In this document: positions 10,365 through 20,772 of the stretch, one piece after another
How positions within the stretch are numbered: the stretch's first letter is position 1
Layout of the letters: every line of letters begins with the position of its first letter
Origin: Eurosta solidaginis
Taxonomy: Eukaryota > Arthropoda > Insecta > Diptera > Tephritidae
Direction: 5' to 3'
NCBI RefSeq assembly: GCF_040869045.1
Contig: NC_090321.1
Coordinates: 89,448,603 to 89,512,602 of the forward strand
Length of the DNA stretch: 64,000 nt
The notes under the pieces: model-generated
Seen by the model: only the letters and a program-made list of their open reading frames with translations
What the model was told of the DNA's origin: nothing
The model's database searches: none
Translations under genes and position numbers: made by a program

Positions 10365-10790
10365 GGAAGTGGTAATAAATGATTTTTTCTGTTCTGATAT
10401 TGCCTTAATTGAAAGATTATTATTATTCGATTGTGAATTTGAAGAATTATTTGAAAATTGGTAATTTGAAGAGTAATTTGTTGAAAGCAAATTAGAAGAA
10501 TTTGAAGTAGAATGAGAATTAGAAAAGCCAGTTTCTCACCGAAAATAATAGTTTGTAAGTTGCTTGAATTATTAGACGAATGTGGTGAAGGCTGAGAATT
10601 TATAAGATAAGTTATTGACTGAAAATTTGAATTATTAGTTGCTACGATATCTGAGTTCATAAATCCTAAAAAATCTAGCGAACACCTTCCTTTGGTGCTT
10701 GATTTATCGCTGGAATTGCCCTCAGAATCGAACACGTATTTAATGGCAGGATAATAATAATTAATAAAAATCATTATTTTAAGAGAAAAC
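10365..10790 (-). pseudogene. Ser/Asn-rich upstream part of the split Gag remnant
   Basis: The minus strand encodes a low-complexity Ser/Asn-rich protein stretch in two frames (NSQPSPHSSNNSSN, then STNYSSNYQFSNNSSNSQSN), separated by a one-frame shift near 10540. It ends with SEQKKSFITTSASI at about 10365, where the foldback element begins. The capsid-like sequence at 2515-2676 continues beyond the other end of the foldback. I read this as the disordered N-terminal region of the same Gag. A GTGAGA after 10545 could be a donor site, so an intron is an alternative to a frameshift. Confidence 0.45.
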
Positions 10791-10799
10791 AATTTTTTT

Positions 10800-12571
10800 T
10801 TTTAAATCAGGTAAATATTTTATAAATCCAAGTAATATACATATGTAGATCTGGTTAATATTTGGCGCATTTGGGATACATTTTATGTAAATCTGGTTAA
10901 AAAAATTGTATATATATTTCGTTTTTTTTTTTTTTTTGTGAAAACAATCAGATGGATTTCCTCTAAATTATAGGCTAGAGGAATGCTTACCCCCCTTCCA
11001 TGCCGTTCTTAGCCGGACTTACCGACTGTCCCCCTACTAGATTAGACCCGCTTACTGACCTAAAACGGACAACTTGGTCTGTGATTTCTCGCCCCGCAGA
11101 ATGGGCTTTACAAAAGGAAATAGGCAAGCGTGTTCGATTTTTTAAATCAAAATTTATTTTGTGAAAACCTAAGCTGGTATATTTTTTTGTGGACTATTGG
11201 ATAAAAAATATTTAAAAAACAATCGGACTTGTTTTACAAGCTTAACCAGATAAATTTTTTTATTTATCGTAATCCATATCAAAAGTAAAAAAAAACTGCA
11301 GGTTCGAGTCCTGTCTTTTTTTAAATTTAATAAGTTTTTTTTTGTTTTATTAATTTCTTTCTTCTTTTTTCTTTGGGTTTCTTTTTAATCTAAGCTAATT
11401 TCACATTTCCTTCATTCGCGTGAGTAGCGCTTTAATTGCGCTAGTCCTCAATTCAAACTCTAGCTGCAATACAAATCGACCGGCGTCGCGATGCTAAAAA
11501 TTCATAGCGGTAAAATAGCATTACGGCGTCGAATAACGGAGGATTCGGCCAATCAGCATGGACTCCGTCATTCGACACCTTCATGTGCGGTGGTGCCACT
11601 CTCAACCCATTTTAGTTGCGAGTAGGGGAGTTGCCAGCTAGTTTTCCAACCTTAACGTAAGAATAAACTAGCAAACACCATAATACCACCTGTGATCGAA
11701 TGCCATTTTTTAAATCACAATAGCTCCCAAATGGTATATCGGATTAATGAAATATTTGAACTAGGGACAACGCATACTCACTAGATCCATGATATATTAT
11801 AATTTTTTTGAAATAATTTGATAGCCGCATTTTTATCGCTTGAGTGAAAATAGCTTTCGATCCGTGATCGTATAACTTAATAACTTAAATTTTATTATAG
11901 GTAATTTTATTTTGAGTAAATTATTTATGGTAAATTATTTCACCTTCTACTAATGTAACATAATATCTTTATGATTAAATATTATTTTTTTAATTTTAAG
12001 TTCGGTTAGCTATAAGCGTATTTATTTTATTTATTTAATTTTTTCATGGCCCAGATTGAACCTGTGTGTGTGGTCATATTAAATCGTTTCCAAAATCGAT
12101 AACACTCCCCAAGACCTTCGGGAGTATTTTTGTCCCTAAAACAACAACAGAAGTCATAACCGTCCCAAAAAAAACAGAACAAAGGAGTAGGTGACTTGCA
12201 GATTACCGTTAGTATCTTCAATTTCATTGTTCAAATATAATTTCTACCCGTGTGATATAGTCCACCGTATATCAGAGTAAATAGTTAAATGGAGCATCTT
12301 GTAAAAGATTTAGTCTTTTCCAAAATATACGTTTTTTTACTTTCATGAACACGGTGCTACTGTGATTTTGCACTTTTCAAGTGACCTAGTGTATGTTGTA
12401 GGTCTTGACGAGTACATCATGATAATGTGTTTCCAAATTGACTAACACCCCCAAATTTTCAAGTTATTGTTAAACCATTATTTCGTCTACTGCGCGCACT
12501 CTAACAATAATAACGTCGTCATGTTTTAACCGATTTAAGATTCAAGCTTTAAGCTGATGTACATTTGTTTA
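10800..12571. other. Non-coding, AT-rich stretch with small repeat fragments
   Basis: No coding region was recognised. It has long T runs (10796, 10922, 11335) and a GGTTCGAGTCC word at 11301-11311 that fits a pol III B box but has no tRNA fold around it. At 11460-11700 there is a GC-richer block (CGACCGGCGTCGCG; CATTACGGCGTCGAATAACGGAGG) with several related short words, possibly an old DNA-transposon piece. Confidence 0.4.
12045..12160 (+). repeat. SINE fragment (TCGGGCTAG/CAA-tail family), diverged
   Basis: Shares the 3' half of the repeat at 22376-22698: a 'GGTCATATTAAATCGTT' type start, 'ATCGATAACACTCCCCAAGACCTTCGGGAG' type core and an AAAACAACAACAG tail. The middle (ATGGTCGGGCTAG part) is missing. 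Confidence 0.6.
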
Positions 12572-13383
12572 TCTATATATATAAAAATGAATTTGTGTGC
12601 GTTAGCTCATTCAAAACTGAAAAACGGCTACACCGATTGCAATATTTTTTTTTTTTCTATTATCCCTGAAATATTTATTTAAAAAAGTTCAATTAAAAAA
12701 TATTGAATATGAATCAGAGTGGATGGAAATAATTTTGTCAGATGTCGCCCTAAATAAATTTCTTTTCGTACCAAAACGCTTTTGAGAGCACCAAAGTAAG
12801 TGTTTCCCAGTTGTAATCTTAATATATATTAATTACGTGCCACGTTATTTGTCCGCGCAGTAACTTAAGGGTACTTAATCAAATTTGCACACCGTGTGCA
12901 GTTTTATCCAACTTGAAGATAGGATAGCGTTTCTGTGAAGATTTTTTCCGGTAAGTGAACCAGGGAGCGATCTATTCGAAAAATTCTCTTCACGGTTGAT
13001 TTACCTGAAATTGGGCATACAGATTAGTCATTAGGACACTTTTTTCGGAAAATGGAGCAGGGACCTACAGGGACTGGGATTGGGATTGGAACTGGGACTT
13101 GGGCTTGGGGTGGAACTGCGACTGGAAAAAAGGGGTGGAGAAGAACTAGAGGGAAGGGAAAAGAGATAGAGTTAGACGAAGATAGAGCGGAAGAGCGGAA
13201 AATAAATGAGGGAAAGGATGGTATAGGGAGAAAGAGATGCAGAAAAAGCGAATGGTAGAGGGAAGAGCGAATAACAAGATAAGGAAAAAGGGGAGAGAAA
13301 GGGAGAGTAAGAGGTTTAAACTGCTTAAAAGTTATGCAGATAGACCAATGCTAGGGCAGAGCAACGTCTGCCGAGTCTGCTAG
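12572..13383 (+). mobile_element. Complete non-autonomous Helitron
   Basis: Begins TCTATATATATAAAAATGAA, the usual start of many arthropod Helitrons. It ends with the hairpin GGCAGA-GCAACG-TCTGCC followed by GAGTCTGCTAG, where CTAG is the terminal four bases (13380-13383). The flanks are A (12571) and T (13384), the expected AT target with no duplication. 812 bp long, with no Rep/helicase coding. Internal GGGACT/GGGATT repeats lie at 13060-13115. Confidence 0.88.
13062..13115 (+). repeat. G-tract minisatellite inside the Helitron
   Basis: Hexamer-like repeats GGGACT / GGGATT / GGGCTT give at least six GGG tracts with 3-9-nt loops, so the plus strand could form a G-quadruplex. Purine-rich sequence continues to about 13310 and makes a false Glu/Lys-rich open frame. 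Confidence 0.65.
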
Positions 13384-14455
13384 TACTTTATAAAAAAATT
13401 GGCACATTTTCTAAAAGTTATCTAAGATATATCCTTTTTCCCCGTTTTTACAGTTTGACGTCCTTTTATGTAACATATCATTTAAAAAAATTTCTTTTTT
13501 TACATTTATTCTCAAAGAAATATTTATTCCGAGTAAGAAAAGCCATGGTTTATCAAAATCGGTTGATAAATGTTTAAATTACGATGCTTATTGTAAACAA
13601 AAAAAATTTTCGTTTGTTCAGCTTGTAGACGAAACCTATGGCTTAAAAGTTAAAAAATACGTATTTCGATTGATTTGCTGTATCTATCGGCGATCAGAGA
13701 CACGGTACTTTTTTGGAGATGAAAACTGGAATAGTGATTCATATCATTTGTTTGTCTTTTTTGGGGAGTCTAGATTAAATTCTATAGACACGTGATAATT
13801 CGAAATAGGCTACTGCAGTTTTAGCACAATTACATTAGTCAGTGGTTGTTGTCGTTGTTGTAAAGGTCTATCACTCTTTTATTTTTTATACAATATGTGA
13901 TAATCGTAACAAGTTTTTTTATGTATGTAGGTTGTTCGCTGACAAGCAACATCGCATAAAATTAGAGACGAACAAAGCCGTGAAAAAGCTTTTAACAATT
14001 TCTTCGACCGCGCGTATGATAAGTGTGTGGTATGAATCAGAATACGCCTGTCTAACGTGCTCCAGTGCACTCAAAAAAAGGAAAACTGAAAAATGCAACA
14101 AGCGGCCTTTACCATTTTCAACCCCAATCGTCTGGTATCGTCAAATTTTCCATAAGGAAGAATACTGCTATTTCTGCCAAACAAACGCCAAACAAACACC
14201 GTTGGTCATCACTATAAATATAACCTCATATAACCATAAAATATGCTGCTGTAGTAACTAGAGCTGGGACTATCCGCATAATCGAATATCAGGATATCCG
14301 GACGGCATGGATGTCCAGTTAATATTCGTTTGTGAAACTATCCGGATATCCGGATTTATGAAGATCCTGTTAATAGCCGTATTTTTTGATATCCAGTGAA
14401 AGCAACACATGGAATTAGTAAATGGGTTTTTAAAGGCGTATGAAGAAATGGGAGA
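13384..14455. other. Non-coding stretch with an ATCCGGAT palindrome cluster
   Basis: No recognisable gene. Open frames at 13842-14261 and on the opposite strand have no domain. Near 14265-14400 the words GATATCC / ATCCGGATATCCGGAT recur (16-bp perfect palindrome near 14340), beside GGGACTATCC. This looks like the end of an uncharacterised repeat. Confidence 0.35.
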
Positions 14456-14690
14456 ATGTCAATCAAAATCCATTTTTTACATTCCCATTTAGATTACTAC
14501 ACAGCCGTATATAGAGGAAAACACAAACAGGTGCTCAGTGATATCCACAAAACGGAGTGGGTACTGTATGCCAGGATATGCCCGGCGAACCCGATAAATA
14601 TACTGGACTCGCAGAAGAGCGTTTCCCAAGGCAGTCGGTTCTATGTACCGGAGCGACTCGGGATTTTTCCCGACCAAGGACTGTCATTGC
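14456..14690 (+). pseudogene. Fragment of a PHD-finger LINE C-terminus
   Basis: The frame at 14456 contains RGKHKQVLSDIHKTEWVLYAR, a diverged match to KKHKQVLGELHKQASDLYVR at 18290-18350 in the LINE downstream. It is therefore a shard of a related LINE's 3' coding end lying just before a LINE 5' region. No intact frame. Confidence 0.5.
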
Positions 14691-14706
14691 AGTGTAACCC
14701 CATTGT

Positions 14707-15837
14707 TTGCGTCCCTCCCACAAATTGTCATCCTCCCAGCAGCTCCTTTCAGTGGGACTGCTCCATATTCTCTTGCTCCGGGAAGGTATCGAATCCAATC
14801 CGGGTCCGTCTCCTGACCCCGGTGCTAAGAAATGGTTTTGCTGCATCTGCCGGAAAAGAATCTTTTTAGGACGGTCATACTCTGTTCAGTGTGTCTCGTG
14901 TAAGGGATGGTTGCATCTGACAGGTTGTTCTGGGCTTGATCCCAAAACCCGCCGTCCACGTAACTTTTATAAATCTTTTGTGGCTCCTTGCTGTTCACGT
15001 CCAGGGGCGTCCCGTAGTCTACGTCTTAGCGACCGCCCCCCCCCCCCCCCCACTACCTTCCAGCAGCCCAGCTGCTCAGCAAGCCACAACTAGTACCCGC
15101 TGCTGCTCGCGCCCCGCGGCGCCTACAACTCAAACAGCTGCTACCACTCATAACTACTATCTTCGTAGTAGAGTCGGTAGCAATGCTGAGCATCAGCCCC
15201 TGCCGCCGTCTTCTCCCCCCCCCCCCCCCCCCCTCTTTTCCGACAGCAACCGTGTAGGTCAGGGAAACATACTCTTAGTCCCTAACCCCGTTTGCCAGCA
15301 CAGAATATATATGTTTGCGACATCCGCGCAATGCAGCTCCTGCTTGGGCGGTGCCACTTTCCTAGATGTTCTGGTCTCCGCGACGTCAACCCCCCAACGG
15401 GTTTCATTGCGCCATGTTGCCAGGTCGCAAACCCCAATCATCCGGGTACCCCAATGCTTGCCCAAGGACGCCCAGTCCCAGGGCCACAACAGCAGCTGCG
15501 TCCTGGCATTCCTCAACCCAGGCGTAGTCACCCGTCACTTACTCCCAGAGTGGCGACGTCTCCCCCTATGCACTTCAGAATTCTGCAGTTAAACTGTAAT
15601 GGATTAACTGGGAATATAACGGAGATAATCGATTTCATGAAGCGGCACAACATCCGCATTGCTGTGATTCAAAAGACTAAACTCACAGCAAGATCTGCAC
15701 TGCAAACTTGTTCTGGGTATAATGTCCACAGAAAAGATCGCATGAGCGGAAATGGAGGCGGCCTCGCGTTTATCATACACCACTCTGTGCAATATCATAT
15801 ATTTGATCCTGGCATCGACCGCAGGGACAATGTCTGA
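14707..15837 (+). pseudogene. LINE ORF: PHD-like zinc finger, Pro-rich linker, endonuclease start
   Basis: Frames on the plus strand give, in order: the EGIESNPGPSPDPG segment; a Cys-rich finger W-F-C-C-I-C...C-V-S-C-K-G-W-L-H-L-T-G-C, resembling PHD or related fingers of Jockey/R1-like LINE proteins; Pro/Thr-rich sequence interrupted by C runs at about 15035-15050 and 15217-15232; and the APE-type endonuclease beginning LQLNCNGLTGNI with KRHNIRIAVIQ and GGGLAFIIHH. The catalytic Glu expected in the IQETK motif is Lys here (IQKTK). Frameshifts occur in the C runs and a stop after RRDNV. Confidence 0.8.
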
Positions 15838-17403
15838 GAACGTCAAGGCCTATCTGTCCGGTCAGCCGATGCAAAGCTAGAAATCATCAACATCTACATC
15901 CCTCCTGTCACCTGTTGCCCCAGTGGATACCGCCCTAATATTAGCGCCTTACTCACTGGCAACAATCGCATTATCTTAGGCGACTTTGATGCCCATCACG
16001 ATCTATGGCATTCAAACTTGCGGGCGGACAGTAGGGGTGAGATGTTGGCGGATCAAATAGAAGAAACGACGTTCTGCACAATAAACGGAGACGCCCCCAC
16101 ACGTATGGTAGGAAGCTGTCACAGCTCGTCGGATATCTCAATCGTGAGCGCAGAACTCGTAAAATGCGTCAACTGGCAGCCGATGGTAACATTGGCATCC
16201 GACCACCTGCCTATACTTATTTCGTTCGAGCGTACCGCCGACTTCATCCTTACAGAAAAACGCACTTTCATAAACTTTAAAAAAGGAAAGTGGGAGGAAT
16301 ACAAATCTTTTACAGACAACCTCTTTGCTGCCCTCCCTATCCCAACTGATGCCCGCCAAGGGGAGCGTGCTTTCCGCAAGGTCATTGAATCCACCTCGGC
16401 ACGTTTCATTCCCGCCGGGAGAATTTCCGAAATTCGGCCCCACTTCCCGGCGGAGGCCCAAATTTAGCGAGAGAACGTGACCTTATAAGACAGCTCGACC
16501 CAGGCTCGACCCAAATAAGGGACATAAACCAACGCATCAGATTGCTTGTGAATGAACACAAGCGGGCGAAATGGGAGAAGCACCTAAAAGGTTGTAACCT
16601 CTTCGCCGGTGTATGTAAACTTTGGTCCACCGTAAAGTCCCTATCGAATCCGTCTAAGCACAATGACAAAGTTTCCATTGCCTTCGGCGATAAAGTGCTG
16701 TCGGATTCGAAAAAATGTGCGAGCGCTTTCTGCCGTCAATATGTAATGCATTCTACGGTCGACAAAGATAGACGGAGGGCCAACAGACACGCACATAAAC
16801 ATAGAGGTTGAAGATGCCATTGGTCACGCTAAACCATCCAAAGCAGTGGGCCCAGACGGCATAGCCATGCCGATGCTTAAAAGCCTAGGGAAAGAGGGTT
16901 GCAAATACTTAGCACATGTCTTCAACCTGTCTCTTTCCACCTTTGTCATACCCGAAAAATGGAAAATGGCCAAGGTGGTCCCGCTACTAAAGCCTAGGAA
17001 ACCAGCTAACATAGGAGTCGTATCGTCCGATATCTCCCCTATCGCCAGTAGCAAAGACGCTTGAAGCCATTTTGCTCCCCCACTTCCAAGCAAATTTGCA
17101 ACTAGCCTCTCATCAGCATGGCTTCAGAAAACTCCATAGCACCACCACCGCGCTAAATGCCAACAGTACCCAGATAAATTGCGGTTTATATCAAAACCCC
17201 CACCATATAACAGTACTCGTAGCGCTGGACCTATCAAAAGCTTTTGATACGGTCAACCATGGCACGTTACTGCAAGACCTGGAAGGGTCTACCCTTCCCC
17301 CATGTCTTAAAATGTGGACCGCAAATTATCTGGGGGGTCGGCAGCCATCGGTGCAATTTAGGAACGAAACATCAAAACCAAGAAGAATTAAACAAGGGGG
17401 CCT
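15838..17403 (+). pseudogene. Same LINE: endonuclease end and reverse transcriptase start
   Basis: Broken frames give the endonuclease (LGDFDAHHDLWHS, where Asp replaces the usual Asn of GDFNAHH; SDHLPILISF). The RT N-terminus follows (VGPDGIAMPMLK, PEKWKMAKVVPLLKP, QHGFRK, DLSKAFDTVNH). The RT breaks off at about 17400, before the YADD motif, where a Harbinger-like element starts. The missing RT core is not found beyond it, so a deletion of roughly 0.7-1 kb accompanied or preceded that insertion. Confidence 0.82.
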
Positions 17404-18177
17404 ACTCTGTATTGCGATGCGAAAGGCAGTGCGATGCGAAAATAAATTGCGATGCGAAAGGTAATTGGAACTCTGTAGCGCTATCGCATCGCTAACAATG
17501 CCGCTTTTTTATTTTTCGCTAATTTTTGAGTATGCATCACTGACCAAACGTCAAAGAAAGAGAACAAAAGAAACAAGGCAATTATAATTTCGGCAAACGA
17601 TTAATTTTTGTTGAACAAATTAAAAAATGGATTCTGTAGCATTATGGGACGATTTAAATGAAGAAAGGATTGATAGGAGGATTATAAGAGACAACTCCAA
17701 CATTATGAGTCTCAGCGATCAAAGGTAATTTAAACGTTACAAAATTAATCATATACTATTGCTTTATGTTCTATTCATTAGTTTTGTGCAGAATTTTCGG
17801 CTTAATAAGGAAGCCTTTTTGTATGTGCTAAATAGCATTAAAAGTGAGTTGAAAACTCCACGGAGAGCAACGGCAGTTTCTGAAATAATAAAAGTTTCTA
17901 CAACGTTGAAGTTGTTTTCGCGTTGGGTGTTTTAAGTAACCCTTTGGCCAAATCTGGGTGTATTGCCATGAAGTCCACTAGGATTTCAAATTGTTGCTTT
18001 TGTGTTTTTTGAGTTGTTCTATATATTTTTAAAAGAATGTACAATGAATATAAAGATATCAATTTATAAAATCATCAATTAATACTAACATATTTGAACA
18101 ATGCGAATGCCTATTACTTGTAGCAAGAAAAATGCGAAAATGAATGCTGTTTGACATTCGCTTTCGCTATACAGAGT
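17404..18177 (+). mobile_element. Harbinger-like DNA transposon, internally reduced
   Basis: 774 bp with imperfect terminal inverted repeats: ACTCTGTATTGCGATGCG at the left end and ACTCTGTATAGCGAAAGCG at the right end read inward. It contains the start of a HARBI1-like transposase gene with an intron (17627-17935). GCGAAAG words recur at both ends and just outside the right end. It lies inside the LINE. Its target duplication could not be fixed. Confidence 0.65.
17627..17935 (+). pseudogene. Harbinger transposase N-terminus, two exons
   Basis: Exon 1, 17627-17724, begins MDSVALWDDLNEERIDRR. A short GT-AG intron (17725-17781) follows, and exon 2 (17782-17935) reads SFVQNFRLNKEAFLYVLNSI. This is typical of the helical N-terminal region of HARBI1/PIF transposases ('F...FRLNKEAF..L'). 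Splicing keeps the frame (phase 2). It stops at TAA 17933-17935, before any DDE catalytic domain, so the transposase is truncated. Confidence 0.7.
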
Positions 18178-18229
18178 GCTGGCAATGCGAAAAGGGATAA
18201 AAATTGCGAATGGGCATGTGAATGCGAAA

Positions 18230-18708
18230 GTCATCTCCGTAAGCATTTTGAGGAAATACGGCACCTGAGAAGCCAGCCGTATGAAGCAAAAAAACACAAG
18301 CAGGTCCTTGGTGAACTCCACAAACAGGCGTCGGACCTTTATGTCAGGAATCCAGTACTCAAAGAAAAGTACCCAAAACTTGTGGAAGAGGAACGCATAC
18401 TCTCCAGGGAAACGCGTGTCACTCTTGCTCAACTTCATTCTGGATACTGTAACAGGTTAAACTCTTACCTATCCAGTATCCCCCCGATATACAAAATGTA
18501 TGCCCCGCTTGCAATGTGTCCCCACATGACACCAACCATCTCTTTAATTGTAATGTGGAACCAACGCCTCTAACATCCCTTTCATTATGGTCCACCCCTG
18601 TTGAAACAGCAAGTTTCCTTGGACTCCCGTTAGAGGATATTGATGACAATTTGTGATCGGTCGCGGCTGTTAGGTGGGGCGAAGCACTGCTACAACAACA
18701 ACAACAAC
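18230..18708 (+). pseudogene. Same LINE: C-terminal coding end, 3' UTR and CAA tail
   Basis: Frames encode LRKHFEEIRHLRSQPYEAKKH, then VRNPVLKEKYPKLVEEE, then a Cys/His tail in a second frame (C..C...HMT/H.F.C type) and the ending ASFLGLPLEDIDDNL. A short 3' UTR follows with GGGGCGAAGCACTGCTACAA and an (ACA)n tail ending at about 18708. Several frameshifts. Confidence 0.8.
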
Positions 18709-18979
18709 TCGCAGAAGAGAAAACATTCTCCCTAGCCAGACGCGCGTTGCTCCAGCCCAAATTCGATCTCGATACTGTAACAGGTTAAACTCATACCTAT
18801 CCAATGTATCCCCACATGAAACCAACCATCTCTTTAATTGCAATGTGGAACAAACGCCTCTAACTCCCCTCTCCCTCTGGTCCACTTCCTGTCCTGTCAG
18901 AGGATATTGAAGATAATTTGTGAGTGGTCGTACCTATTAGATGGGGCGAAGCACTGCTACAACAACAACAACAACAATA
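18709..18979 (+). repeat. Second, 5'-truncated copy of the same LINE 3' end
   Basis: Immediately after the first CAA tail the sequence restarts at the coding end (GAAGAGAAAACATTCTCCC...GATACTGTAACAGGTTAAACTC), repeats the 3' UTR with deletions, and ends in a second (ACAACA)n tail. It is a tandem arrangement of two 3' ends. Confidence 0.8.
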
Positions 18980-19987
18980 AGCTCGAATGTGTAAGAATAT
19001 GTTAATTATCAATTTGATTTGCAGCGCTGTTTATCTCTTGACCCTAACATTTGTCAAACGTTTTTGTAAACATGAGTCCATCAATATACGATTTTTCACC
19101 ATCTCAAAAATACTTGGCCCCACTCGTAAATGCTCAACCTACCTTGCAAGAGGAAAAGCATAACACAACGGGCCCAAGTTAATTTTAACAAGCAGTTTCA
19201 GAGGCGCTGTCGCCTACAGTTACTAACAAATTGTAGGACTACTACCGTAGGCACACGCTACGATCTCTATGAGTAGAACCATTATTTAATGGTTATTCAA
19301 TTCAATTTCCACGTGTAGCCCACTTTCTACGATTACCTTTAGATGACATCCACAACAATTTATGAATGAAAGCAACAACCAAGAAACCCGTTTTACGGGG
19401 CTTAGAATATACCCACGGCATGTTGTCATACTAAATCGTTCGCGAGGTGGTCGGGCTAGTAGGAAAAGGCCCATCAACATTGATAACACTCCCCCAAAAC
19501 TTTCGGGGAGCGTCCTTATCACTAAAACAACAACATATTCCTGGGGCTCATATTTTTAACATACTTCGGACTTATTCAGATTCCTAAATTATGAGCGCGC
19601 CGAGAATGTAAGAGTGCTCTAAGTTTATTGAACAAAATCAGATTCAGATTTATTGACTCATATCAGATTCTTAAATCATGAGCGCTTCGAGAATGTTTGA
19701 GAACTCGTAAGTTTATTCAAAAAATGGAAAAAAACGATAAATGTGTTAAAAGGAAATATACATACATAGGTGTATGTAAATGTTTAATATGCATTTTCAG
19801 ACTATGAATTTCTTTATAACTTGTACGCCAAAATCAAATAAATAAAGAATGTAAAGGAATGTAATTCATGGTCATCACAAATAAGCGGCGACCACAAGGA
19901 AAATCGATAGACGACAAACTTGAAAAGATTTTTATACAGTAGCATATAGCTTGCTGGTAACTAAGTCTCAATAAGTCATTAACTTAC
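18980..19987. other. Non-coding stretch beside Rer1 exon 2
   Basis: No Rer1 exon is seen here. It contains a short frame MSPSIYDFSPSQKYLAPLVN near 19072 of unknown meaning, a SINE fragment (19406-19534) and two diverged direct repeats of about 95 bp (19570-19728, word ATGAGCGC..CGAGAATGT). Confidence 0.4.
19406..19534 (+). repeat. SINE fragment, CAA-tail family
   Basis: Contains CATACTAAATCGTTCGCGAGGTGGTCGGGCTAG-type sequence (listed by its key words), the AACACTCC..AA..TTTCGGGGAGCG core and an AAAACAACAACA tail, matching the last 120 bp of 22376-22698 with deletions. Confidence 0.7.
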
Positions 19988-20333
19988 CATCATTTTCGTA
20001 AGGATCGAACTCTGGATCGATTTTTGGTGTTAGAAATGCAATAAACAAATTTAAATGATATATCCCCAGCGCATAGCATACTATATACCAGCCTTGGTAA
20101 ATAAAGATTCGTAGCAGAAATAATAATATCAGCACAACCGCTCCCGCCCAACGCAGTCTAGTATGTGGGGTCCAACGATCCAAAGTAGATTGGTACATCT
20201 GTATGATACAAACATTGTTTAGAAATAGGCTTTGCTAAATACGGAATTGAGAAATTTGTCTCACTTGTGATAGCCTTACGAAGAAAAGCTTCACACCACC
20301 GCTAGATGACGTGCTCGTCTCCTCATTCATCAT
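19988..20333 (-). CDS. Rer1: Rer1, protein retention in the ER/cis-Golgi: coding exons 1 and 2 (partial gene)
   Basis: Exon 1 (20265-20333) starts at the first of two ATGs and encodes MMNEETSTSSSGGVKLFFVRLSQ. A 66-bp intron (20199-20264, GTGAGA...ATACAG) follows. Exon 2 (19988-20198) encodes LDRWTPHTRLRWAG, two hydrophobic segments (VVLILLFLLRIFIYQGWYIV; LGIYHLNLFIAFL) and PKIDPEFDPYEND, then a GTAAGT donor. This is the conserved N-terminal half of Rer1, a four-helix membrane protein of the early secretory pathway that returns escaped ER membrane proteins from the Golgi. Frame and splice sites are intact (93 codons plus 1 nt). The C-terminal exon (with FKFW and the last two helices) is not found to the left within the window. 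Either intron 2 exceeds 20 kb or the copy is truncated. Confidence 0.92.
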
Positions 20334-20562
20334 TGTTGTTCTTCTAAGTGTTGTCCGTTAGTAGCCACAATTTTTAGGCTTGTCGTTTAAGTGGTGACAG
20401 TAGCAATTGCAACCGCTATTTAGTTGACCAAACACTTTAGCGACAGCAAATTCAAACTTATTACGAAGATGAGAGTACAAAACTTCTCGTAGAAAAAAAT
20501 AAAAATAAAATACAATTATAAACTAAAAATTAAGAAAACGTGCGCCAAGATTTCTATCCCGT
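20334..20562 (-). promoter_or_regulatory. Rer1 5' UTR and probable promoter region
   Basis: The 229 bp upstream of the Rer1 ATG hold no coding frame. No TATA box at a usable distance was seen. The sequence just before the ATG (ACAACA ATGATG) fits a fly translation start. The boundaries of transcription cannot be set from sequence. Confidence 0.35.
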
Positions 20563-20772
20563 TCAGTCGTTGCTGATGCACTCAACCCGGGCGTATTTGT
20601 GAAATTTTATTTTCTTCAGCCCTAATATAGTTTCGCACTTTACTTTTTCATTTCGTATGACACTTATCTTATTGTTCCATACAATCCCCACCTCAACCGG
20701 CGCTACGACCATAAGCTGTTCTTCTAGGCAGCCCCCTTGTTTCTTGGTAACAACCAATTGTTGGTTAAACAA
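20563..20772 (-). CDS. Short open frame upstream of Rer1, unrecognised
   Basis: A 69-codon open frame on the Rer1 strand. It has no ATG at its start (the first codon is TTG) and contains VTKKQGGCLEEQLMVVAPVEVGIVW-type sequence, ending at TGA 20563-20565, 230 bp before the Rer1 ATG. The codon pattern is non-repetitive, so it could be the last coding exon of the neighbouring gene. No family was recognised and chance is equally possible. Confidence 0.25.
   Translation of the reverse strand: MFNQQLVVTKKQGGCLEEQLMVVAPVEVGIVWNNKISVIRNEKVKCETILGLKKIKFHKYARVECISND

Noticed and set aside
11296..11316. tRNA-like B box GGTTCGAGTCC
   Set aside because: No A box, acceptor stem or cloverleaf pairing can be drawn around it.
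13052..13258. Open frame rich in Gly, Glu, Lys and Arg
   Set aside because: It lies in the purine-rich repeat of the Helitron; composition explains the absence of stops.
19072..19182. 37-codon frame MSPSIYDFSPSQKY...
   Set aside because: Not repetitive, but too short and without splice signals or a recognised family.
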